Below the pieces are notes generated by a model, which was given only the letters and a program-made list of their open reading frames with translations, was not told where the DNA came from and searched no databases. 9,539 nt of DNA, taken from contig JBKPHS010000076.1 of assembly GCA_046729975.1 (NCBI GenBank), positions 1 to 9,539 on the forward strand, given 5' to 3'. Below, piece by piece: positions 1 to 4,824 of the stretch; the stretch's first letter is position 1; each line of letters opens with the position of its first letter. The translations under genes were made by a program, and so were the position numbers. Source of the stretch: JBKPHS01 sp046729975. GTDB taxonomy: Bacteria > Actinomycetota > Thermoleophilia > Solirubrobacterales > Thermoleophilaceae.

Positions 1-252
1 TGGTACTGGGAGTTCGGACGGGCCCAGGCCGCAGCCGGTGCGGCCGGCCAGGCTCCGCCGCCGGTCGCGGTTCCGGTCGGCTTCACGAACTTCCCCGGCG
101 AGGTCTTCCCTGCCCCGCGCAGCTGGGTCGAGGTGGTTTTCCCCGGCCTCGCCTACTACAACGAGCCCGACAAGGGCGGCCACTTCGCCGCCTGGGAGGA
201 GCCCGAGCTCTTCTCGACCGAGGTGCGGGCCGCATTCAGCTCACTGCGCTAG
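1..252 (+). CDS. Epoxide hydrolase family alpha/beta hydrolase, C-terminal end (5' partial)
   Basis: This is an open frame from the first base to a TAG at 250-252, giving 83 visible residues; the start lies before the window. The visible part reads as the last strand-loop-helix of an alpha/beta hydrolase. A proline-rich stretch leads into VPVGFTNFPGEVFPAPRSW, then a segment ending DKGGHFAAWEEPELF. GGHFAAxEEP with its histidine is the catalytic-His signature of the EHN-type (microsomal or juvenile-hormone-like) epoxide hydrolases, which open epoxides to diols through an Asp-His-Asp triad. The nucleophilic Asp and the N-terminal EHN domain would be upstream and cannot be seen. The gene converges with the SRPBCC gene, with 24 bp between the stop codons. 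Family membership is fairly sure; the substrate is unknown. Confidence 0.85.
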   Translation, partial: WYWEFGRAQAAAGAAGQAPPPVAVPVGFTNFPGEVFPAPRSWVEVVFPGLAYYNEPDKGGHFAAWEEPELFSTEVRAAFSSLR

Positions 253-276
253 TGACACCACTGTCTTCGGTCCTCT

Positions 277-699
277 TCAGTGTGAAGTCAGCGTCCGGCG
301 CAATCCGTCGATGGCCTGTTCTGCCCAGCGCTTCATGAACCAGCGCCCGACCATCTTGTCGAATAGTCCGTATCGGAATGTGGGCGCGTCGATTCCCATC
401 TCCATGTCTACGAAAGTTCCGCCCTGAGCGTCGGTTAGCAGCCAGCGCTGGAAGCCGCCCGTCGTCGGGCAACTCCAGCTCAGCTCCTTCAACTCGTCGC
501 GACGGTCGATTACCCGGCTGTACTCCGGCCGCCCAGCGATCCCCACAACCTGGGTGTATACGTCGCCAACCTCGAACCTCTCCCCCCGGATCTCCACCGC
601 AGCCGGCCACCACTCCGGATAGGTGGCGGGGTTGCCGACCAGCGCCCAGACGTCTTCCAGCGGCGCGTCAAGGTGGGCCTGCGCGCGATAGGCCGACAT
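277..699 (-). CDS. SRPBCC (START/polyketide-cyclase-like) family protein
   Basis: The product is 140 aa, the usual size of a single-domain SRPBCC protein. The N-terminus (residues 8-31: HLDAPLEDVWALVGNPATYP followed by EWWP) is the classic first strand and helix of the Polyketide_cyc2 helix-grip fold, which forms a deep hydrophobic ligand pocket. A later segment (GGFQRWLLTDAQGGTFVDME) gives the antiparallel strands, and the C-terminal amphipathic helix (about residues 110-136, containing MVGRWFMKRWAEQAIDGL) closes the pocket. No catalytic motif is evident, so the ligand and role cannot be named; members include cyclases, lipid carriers and stress proteins. I chose the ATG at 697-699 because the domain begins right after it. 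An out-of-frame ATG lies 8 bp upstream and only a weak purine run (GAAAG) precedes the start. It appears to be a single-gene unit. Confidence 0.88.
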   Translation of the reverse strand: MSAYRAQAHLDAPLEDVWALVGNPATYPEWWPAAVEIRGERFEVGDVYTQVVGIAGRPEYSRVIDRRDELKELSWSCPTTGGFQRWLLTDAQGGTFVDMEMGIDAPTFRYGLFDKMVGRWFMKRWAEQAIDGLRRTLTSH

Positions 700-1179
700 A
701 ACGCCATTCTTTCAGAGGGGAACTGGCCGACATCGGTGGTACGGCAGGCGCGAAGTCGAGTCTCCTGTCGGAGCAGAGTGCCGCTTTGCGCGAAAGGGAG
801 CTGTCTCTACGGCCCGCCTCAGGCGCCTGCCTTGGACGAGAAGCGGTACAGCCGTCGTCACTTCCGCTTTGCGCGAAGAGCGGCCACGCCGCAGCAGCTA
901 GTTCGCGCACTCTGGGTCATCCCAGGACGACTCGCGCAGTGTCGGGGCGCCTAGAATCGGTCCGCTCGGGCGGGAGCTGTTCTTGGCGACTTCTTGGGCG
1001 AGGGCGGCGACTGCAGCTCGCATTCGCTCAGCTTGTGGCCGTCGACGCCGCGTGTGACGGTCCGGCGGGCGTTGATGCCCGGTCGGCGGCCTCACGATCA
1101 AGCCGAAGCCCGGCTCGTTTCGGTTCCGATTTGGCCTGTTTCCAGGCCTTTCGGTTCCGGCGTCACCGAGCTTCGACAG
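700..1179. other. 480-bp stretch with no convincing gene
   Basis: I see no ORF here with protein-family character or consistent codon structure on either strand. What can be seen: a 14-bp direct repeat CCGCTTTGCGCGAA at 781-794 and 864-877; a small hairpin CTGGG-TCAT-CCCAG around 912-925; and a hairpin flanked by 11-bp direct repeats at 1118-1159 (listed separately). The upstream part must contain the promoter of the SRPBCC gene and the 3' flank of the tRNA. A degenerate gene or the remnant of an element inserted at the tRNA 3' end is possible, but no integrase or att duplication is visible. Confidence 0.5.
1118..1159. repeat. Perfect 6-bp hairpin between two 11-bp direct repeats, downstream of tRNA-fMet
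   Basis: TTTCGGTTCCG occurs at 1118-1128 and again at 1149-1159, a 31-bp period. Between them lies the stem GGCCTG (1133-1138) / CAGGCC (1143-1148) with loop TTTC, which reads as a GAAA tetraloop on the minus strand. In tRNA orientation the hairpin lies about 32-47 nt past the tRNA 3' end, so it could help termination or 3'-end processing, but there is no T-run after it on the minus strand. The cause of the direct repeat is unknown. Confidence 0.5.
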
Positions 1180-1253
<74 letters not shown>

Positions 1254-1266
1254 GCGTGGACCCCCA

Positions 1267-1296
1267 AATGTAGCCCAAGCGTGCCCGGACCGTCAA
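1267..1296 (-). promoter_or_regulatory. Promoter of tRNA-fMet
   Basis: On the minus strand there is a -35 TTGACG (1296-1291), an 18-nt spacer and a -10 TACATT (1272-1267). This is a near-consensus housekeeping sigma promoter and predicts transcription starting about 1260, a 5' leader of roughly 7 nt before the mature tRNA end at 1253. The -35 box contains the TGA stop codon of the upstream gene (1295-1293). Confidence 0.75.
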
Positions 1297-1883
1297 CCGG
1301 ATGCGGCCTCGCGTGCGGCGGCCAGTACCTCCTCGTTGGGAGGCGTGTCGCTCGCGTCCTTCGCGAGGTGCTGGTAGGGGATCGTGCCGTCGGGCTTGAC
1401 CACCAGCACGCCGCCGAGCTGCGCGGGGTGACCCTGCGTCTTGCCCTGGACGAGCCCGGACCGGACGCCGCGCACGATGCCCTTCGCCACCACCGTGGGG
1501 CCGAACAGCTCTCCGACGGTCGCCTTCTTCATGCCGGCGTTCTTGTACGAGATACGACTGTCGTCGGTGATGACCGGCAGGGCGATCTTGAAGCGCCTGC
1601 GGAAGTCGGCCGCGAGCCGTGGCGTGCCCTGACCGATCAGCACGAGGCGGACGCCGGCGTCCTCGAACTTCTTCCGGTCGCGATTCAACTGAACCGCGTG
1701 CTCCCGGCAGAACAGTCAGCCGTAGTGGCGCAGGAAGACGAGAACCGCCGGCCGGTCCTGCCAGAGGTCGCCCACCCGGACATCCAGCCCTTCGTGGTCC
1801 TTAAGGACCAGGTCCGCCAGCGCGTCGGCTCGCTCGTGCGGGTGCGTCTCCTCCCGTGCCCTCGCGGCCCCCAGTCCGAACAC
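1293..1883 (-). CDS. Probable selenoprotein: peroxiredoxin-like (AhpC/TSA_2, SelL-related) with UxxC motif, TGA recoded at 1716-1718
   Basis: The frame is 197 codons with one internal TGA at codon 56. Read as selenocysteine, it gives a 196-aa thioredoxin-fold protein. Residues 23-54 (ADLVLKDHEGLDVRVGDLW, then PAVLVFLRHYG) form the usual first strands; next comes the redox site U56-L-F-C59-R-E-H; then the helix and strand FEDAGVRLVLIGQGTP, the segment LPVITDDSRISYKNAG, and a C-terminal LGGVLVVKPDGTIPYQH strand pair. Relatives in the AhpC-TSA_2 / peroxiredoxin-like 2 / SelL family carry CxxC here, so TGA replaces the attacking cysteine precisely. Similarity continues without a frameshift on both sides, and a SECIS-like hairpin follows. 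The GTG start at 1883 is chosen because a -10-like TACGCT ends 7 nt upstream (leaderless mRNA); an ATG at 1991 lies inside ppx and is unlikely. The substrate is unknown: a thiol-disulfide or peroxide role is inferred. The alternative is a nonsense mutation or a TGC-to-TGA sequencing error. Confidence 0.82.
1679..1698 (-). promoter_or_regulatory. SECIS-like hairpin (bacterial type) within the peroxiredoxin-like coding sequence
   Basis: On the minus strand 17 nt separate the TGA (1718-1716) from a hairpin with stem CGCGGTTC (1698-1691) and GAATCGCG (1686-1679), 8 pairs with one G-U, and apical loop AGTT (1690-1687). The loop begins 25 nt after the TGA and has G as its second base. Bacterial SECIS elements lie immediately 3' of the UGA inside the coding region, with the apical loop about 16-37 nt away and a G among its first two bases, where SelB binds. 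All three criteria are met. The hairpin also encodes protein (AVQLNR region), so it could be fortuitous. Binding by SelB is inferred. Confidence 0.68.
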
Positions 1884-1917
1884 GCGGCACAGCGTACTCG
1901 CCCGTACGATCGCGCGT
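1884..1917. promoter_or_regulatory. Divergent promoter region of the selenoprotein gene and ppx, both probably leaderless
   Basis: Only 34 bp separate the two start codons. On the plus strand TACGAT (1905-1910) ends 7 bp before the ppx ATG; on the minus strand TACGCT (1896-1891) ends 7 bp before the GTG at 1883. Both fit the TAnnnT -10 pattern at the distance that puts the first transcribed base at or next to the start codon. No Shine-Dalgarno sequence is visible for either gene. No good -35 boxes are seen. The two promoters must compete for the same DNA. Confidence 0.45.
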
Positions 1918-2844
1918 ATGCGAGTGGCCGTCGTGGACCTCGGGACGAACTCGACGCGGCTTCTCGTGGCGCAGGTCGAGGACGGCCGCATCGAGGAGCT
2001 CGAGCGTGCCAGCCGCGTGACCCGTCTCGGGGAGCTCGTCGACTCGACCGGCCGGCTTCAGCACCGCGCTATAGAGCGCGTCTACGACGCGATCGGGAGC
2101 TACCGGCGCTTGATCGACCACCTCGGAGCGGAGCGCGTGGTGGCGCTCGCCACGAGCGCCGTCCGCGACGCGGACAACGGCGACTACTTCCACGCCCAGC
2201 TTCGCGATCGCTTCGGGCTCGACCCGCGAACGATCACTGGCGACGAGGAGGCGCGGCTCACCTTTCTCGGCGCGACAAGCGACCGCGGGCGCAACGAGGG
2301 GACCGTCCTCGTCGTCGATGTCGGCGGCGGCAGCACGGAGCTCGTAGTCGGCGAGCCCGGCGCGCCGCCGGGCTTCCACGTCTCTATCGCCGCCGGGTCT
2401 GTACGCCAGACCGAGCGCCACCTGCACGTCGATCCACCCGGGGCCGAAGAGCTCGACGCGCTCGCACAGGAGGTGCGCGCGATCATCGGCGATGCCGTGC
2501 CGGCGGCCGTGCGCGCCGGCGTGAAGTCCGGCATCGCCGTAGCCGGCACCGCGACCTCGCTCGCAGCCATCGACCAGCAGCTCGACCCCGTGGACCCGGC
2601 ACGGATCCACGGCTATCCGCTCACGCTCGAGGCGTGCGAGCGTATGCTCGCGAGGATGGCCGGAATGCCCCTCGAGGAGCGACGCCGGGTCACCGGACTG
2701 CATCCCGACAGGGCTCCCACGATCGTCGCGGGCGCGGTCATCCTCGTCGAGTCGATTCACCTCTTCGGGCTCCGCTCCATCGATACGAGTGAAGCCGACC
2801 TGCTCCACGGGGCCGCCCTGGAGGCCGCCGCGGACAACGCCTAG
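1918..2844 (+). CDS. ppx: Exopolyphosphatase / guanosine pentaphosphate phosphatase (Ppx/GppA)
   Basis: The product is 308 aa, the short Ppx/GppA form found in actinobacteria (two actin-like ASKHA subdomains, without the C-terminal HD-like region of E. coli Ppx). Phosphate-1 motif: VVDLGTNSTRLLVA at residues 5-18. The segment LATSAVRDADN (78-87) and the TGDEEARLTFLGA block (108-119) follow, the latter carrying the catalytic glutamate of the EEA motif at about 111. Phosphate-2 motif: VVDVGGGSTELVVG at 132-145. The third nucleotide-binding piece is VAGTATSLAAID (208-219). The family releases terminal phosphate from polyphosphate and/or converts pppGpp to ppGpp, linking phosphate storage with stringent control in the cytosol; sequence alone does not say which activity dominates. 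The ATG at 1918 starts directly at the first strand, with a -10-like box that suggests a leaderless transcript. Confidence 0.93.
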   Translation: MRVAVVDLGTNSTRLLVAQVEDGRIEELERASRVTRLGELVDSTGRLQHRAIERVYDAIGSYRRLIDHLGAERVVALATSAVRDADNGDYFHAQLRDRFGLDPRTITGDEEARLTFLGATSDRGRNEGTVLVVDVGGGSTELVVGEPGAPPGFHVSIAAGSVRQTERHLHVDPPGAEELDALAQEVRAIIGDAVPAAVRAGVKSGIAVAGTATSLAAIDQQLDPVDPARIHGYPLTLEACERMLARMAGMPLEERRRVTGLHPDRAPTIVAGAVILVESIHLFGLRSIDTSEADLLHGAALEAAADNA

Positions 2845-2860
2845 GCGAGGTATGCGCCTA
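2842..2860 (+). terminator. Small hairpin at the ppx stop codon, weak terminator candidate
   Basis: TAGGCG (2842-2847) pairs perfectly with CGCCTA (2855-2860) around a 7-nt loop, and the stem includes the ppx stop codon TAG. No T-run follows, so this would be at best a Rho-assisted terminator or a 3'-end stabiliser. Some block is expected here, because a separate promoter begins about 25 bp further on. Confidence 0.3.
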
Positions 2861-2886
2861 CCGGGAACAAGTTAGTCCGGAGCGCC

Positions 2887-2916
2887 TTGCTTTTTCGGAA
2901 GGGCGCGGTCTATACT
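2887..2916 (+). promoter_or_regulatory. Strong housekeeping-type promoter of the non-coding RNA
   Basis: The -35 box is TTGCTT (2887-2892), the spacer is 18 nt and the -10 box is TATACT (2911-2916); the predicted start is about 2923. The -10 is unusually A/T-rich for this genome. Imperfect inverted arms GCGCCTT (2882-2888) and AAGGGCGC (2899-2906) bracket the spacer and overlap the -35; this may be chance. Confidence 0.7.
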
Positions 2917-2922
2917 GGCGCT

Positions 2923-3112
2923 GCCGGGTTGGGCTGGCCGTGCCCAAGTGGCGTTGCCCGCCCGTAAGGCTCGGCACATAGGTTCGGGCGAAGCCGCATC
3001 GTATCGGCGCCTCCCGCCGCTCGAACCGCTGAGGCCCTTTCATGGCACGTACCCCTGCCCGTCCTGATGGGGCCACTTCGAAACCGCCGGCCTTGTGCCG
3101 GCGGTTTCTTTT
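2923..3112 (+). ncRNA. Unassigned structured non-coding RNA, about 190 nt
   Basis: A strong promoter, no plausible reading frame and an intrinsic terminator bracket about 190 nt of transcript between ppx and the IlvG-like gene. Complementary segments nest into one long rod: AAGTGGC (2946-2952) with GCCACTT (3072-3078); a large asymmetric internal loop; AAGGCTC (2966-2972) with GAG/CCTT at about 3031-3039 across a 2-nt bulge; GGTTCG (2981-2986) with CGAACC (3022-3027); GGCG (2987-2990) with CGCC; and GCCG (2993-2996) with CGGC closing an 8-nt loop. Size and a single long hairpin with a central bubble resemble 6S RNA, the RNA-polymerase decoy, but I do not recognise a 6S consensus. It lacks the SRP GGAA/AGCAGCC core, tmRNA or RNase P landmarks and a Sec-tRNA anticodon arm. 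Alternative pairings exist (for example CGTGCC 2939-2944 with GGCACG 3044-3049). Boundaries are predicted to within a few nt. Confidence 0.6.
3081..3112 (+). terminator. Intrinsic terminator of the non-coding RNA
   Basis: The perfect 11-bp stem AAACCGCCGGC (3081-3091) / GCCGGCGGTTT (3097-3107) has a 5-nt loop CTTGT, followed by CTTTT. In the other direction the stem also ends in TTTC and lies 21 nt past the stop of the minus-strand IlvG-like gene, so it may serve both transcripts, more weakly on the minus side. Confidence 0.9.
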
Positions 3113-3128
3113 GCCGCGCTAAGCCTGG

Positions 3129-4781
3129 CTACGCCAGATTCGCCTTGCGCGGGTACGCCACGCTCGGGTCCGTGAGCACGTTCACCAGCGCCGGCCTGCC
3201 TGCCGAGAAGGCGCGGTCGAGCGCCGGCAGCAGGTCGGACGGGCAGTCGACCAGCTCACCGTGGCCGCCGAGCGCCTCGACCACCTTGTCGTAGCGGCAG
3301 CGCGGCTGGAGTTCGGCGGCGACCGAGTAGCCGTAGAGGAACTCCATCGGGTGCTTCTCGAGCCCCCAGATGCCGTTGTTCCCCATCACCGCGACCACGG
3401 GGATGCCGAGCCTGACCATCGTGTCGAACTCGAGCCCCGCGAAGCCGAAGGCGCCGTCCCCCATGAGCAGGACGACCTGGCTCTCGGGGCGCGCCAGCTT
3501 TGCGGCGATCGCGTAGCCGGGGCCGGCACCGAGGCAGCCGAACGGGCCCGGGTCCATCCAGCAGCCCGGCTCGTAGGTGTCGATCATCCGGCCGGCGTAG
3601 GAGACGAAGTCGCCGCCGTCGCCGATCACGATCGTGTCGCGCTCGAGCAGCTGGGTGAGCTCGTGGTAGACGCGCATCGGGTGGAGCGGCGCACGGTCGT
3701 CCGTCAGCTCCTGCGACTCGCCCGCGCGGTTCTCGTTCTCCGCGTCGCGCAGCTCGCTCAGCCAGCCGGCGCGGTCCGGGCCGCCGGTCGCCGACTCCCG
3801 GAGCGCGTCGAGGGTCGCGGCGATCCCGCCGTAGAGCTCGGCGGTGACCTCGCGCGGCGGTGGGTTCTCGGGCGGCGCCGAGGCGACGGTCACGATCTTC
3901 GTCTCCTCTCCGAACGAGCCGCCGAAGCCGAGCCTGAAGTCCATCGGAACGCCGATGACGAGCGCGACGTCGGCGCCCTTGAGTCCCGCTCCGCGCGCCC
4001 GCGAGAAGAAGCTCGGATGGTCGGCCGGCACGCAGCCGCGCGCCAGCCCGTTCAAGAACACGGCGATCTGTAGCTGCTCGCACAGCCGCCGCAGCGCGTC
4101 CTCGGCGCGAGCCCAGTAGAGGCCCGTCCCAGCCATGATCACGGGGCGCTCCGCGTCGCGGAGCGCGGCCGCGGCCCTCTCGATCTGGGCGCCATCGGCC
4201 GCGGGCTGAGCCGCCGGATCGGGCAGCTCCGCGCCGCCGTCGCGCGGCTCGGCCTCCATGAAGACCTGGTCGAGCGGGAAGTCCACGAACGCCGGTCCGG
4301 TCGGCGGCGCGAGCGTCGCGAGCAGGGCCTCGTCGACGAGATCGGGGATCTCGGCCGTCGTCGCCGCGGTCTTCGCGAGCTTCGCGAGCGGCGCCACGAA
4401 TGGGACGTGGTCGATCTCCTGGAGCGAGCCCTGCCCCCAGCGGAACGCGGGCGCGCGTCCGCCCAGCACGACCATCGGCGAGTTGTTCTTGCTCGCCGAT
4501 GCGAGCGCGCTCATGCCGTTTGTGACACCGGGGCCGGCCGTGAGGGCGCAGACGCCGGGCTGGCGCGTGGCCTTGGCCCAGCCCTCGGCGGCGAAGGCCG
4601 CGGACTGCTCGTGGCGGGTGTCGACGATGTCGATCCCTTCCTCCTTGCAGCCGTCGTAGATCGAGAAGAGGTGCCCGCCGGAGAGCGTGAAGAGCTTCGA
4701 TACCCCGTGGGCCTTCAGGCGCTGCGCGACGAGCCTTCCGCCGTGCACGCTCGTGGTCTGCGCCTCGGTCTCGGTAGCCAT
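3129..4781 (-). CDS. ilvG: Thiamine-diphosphate-dependent enzyme, acetolactate-synthase-like (IlvG-type)
   Basis: The product is 550 aa, the normal length for the ThDP family. The PYR domain (about 10-175) carries the cofactor-activating glutamate in DTRHEQSAAFAAEGWAK (E58). The central FAD/nucleotide-like domain (about 198-330) contains GVPMDFRLGFGGSFG. The PP domain (about 370-540) has the Mg-ThDP motif GDG (441-443)...NN (468-469). The whole protein, including TLSGGHLFSIYDGC near the N-terminus and the LTDPSVAYPRKANLA C-terminus, follows the mycobacterial IlvG (Rv1820) pattern as I remember it. Biochemically the family decarboxylates a 2-keto acid and ligates the product; acetolactate synthesis is the usual annotation, but no regulatory subunit (ilvH/ilvN) is next to it, so another lyase or decarboxylase role is possible. 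The ATG at 4781 is preferred: it is followed by the conserved N-terminus and preceded by a TACGCT box 8 bp upstream. The frame extends to 4859 without support. Confidence 0.9.
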   Translation of the reverse strand: MATETEAQTTSVHGGRLVAQRLKAHGVSKLFTLSGGHLFSIYDGCKEEGIDIVDTRHEQSAAFAAEGWAKATRQPGVCALTAGPGVTNGMSALASASKNNSPMVVLGGRAPAFRWGQGSLQEIDHVPFVAPLAKLAKTAATTAEIPDLVDEALLATLAPPTGPAFVDFPLDQVFMEAEPRDGGAELPDPAAQPAADGAQIERAAAALRDAERPVIMAGTGLYWARAEDALRRLCEQLQIAVFLNGLARGCVPADHPSFFSRARGAGLKGADVALVIGVPMDFRLGFGGSFGEETKIVTVASAPPENPPPREVTAELYGGIAATLDALRESATGGPDRAGWLSELRDAENENRAGESQELTDDRAPLHPMRVYHELTQLLERDTIVIGDGGDFVSYAGRMIDTYEPGCWMDPGPFGCLGAGPGYAIAAKLARPESQVVLLMGDGAFGFAGLEFDTMVRLGIPVVAVMGNNGIWGLEKHPMEFLYGYSVAAELQPRCRYDKVVEALGGHGELVDCPSDLLPALDRAFSAGRPALVNVLTDPSVAYPRKANLA

Positions 4782-4824
4782 GGCCGGGCAGCGTACCGCC
4801 TGCCCTGCTACAAAGCGGTCGGTG
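4782..4824. promoter_or_regulatory. Divergent promoter region of the IlvG-like gene and the hydrolase
   Basis: 43 bp separate the starts. On the minus strand TACGCT (4795-4790) ends 8 bp before the IlvG-like ATG and is the same hexamer as before the selenoprotein gene. On the plus strand TACAAA (4809-4814) ends 7 bp before GTG 4822 (10 bp before ATG 4825); it lacks the final T of the consensus. Leaderless transcripts are suggested on both sides; no Shine-Dalgarno sequence and no clear -35 box are seen. Confidence 0.4.

Noticed and set aside
898..1101. Minus-strand 67-codon frame in the gene-less stretch
   Set aside because: TTG start, no ribosome site and no recognisable family. The stretch RMRAAVAALAQEVAKN could be a helix, but this is not enough to call a gene or an integrase remnant.
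1293..1688. Separate short gene starting at a TTG after the TGA
   Set aside because: It begins in the middle of a thioredoxin fold, lacks the redox site and has no ribosome site; it is the 3' part of the TGA-containing gene.
1716..1991. Separate 91-codon gene ending at the TGA
   Set aside because: Its N-terminal third lies inside ppx and it stops exactly at the redox site; it is the 5' part of the same gene with an over-extended start.
1281..2792. Plus-strand open frame of about 500 codons across the selenoprotein gene and ppx
   Set aside because: The translation is Arg/Pro/Gly-rich and low-complexity, without family character. It is antisense to one well-supported gene and out of frame in another; long shadow frames are common at this base composition.
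2923..3112. Selenocysteine tRNA (selC) as identity of the RNA
   Set aside because: I looked for it because of the nearby TGA gene. There is no TCA anticodon loop, no long acceptor/T arm and no tRNA-like T-loop in the right place; the size and fold are wrong.
3042..3122. 26-codon ATG frame at the end of the non-coding RNA
   Set aside because: It runs through the terminator stem and has no ribosome site; the RNA structure explains the sequence better.
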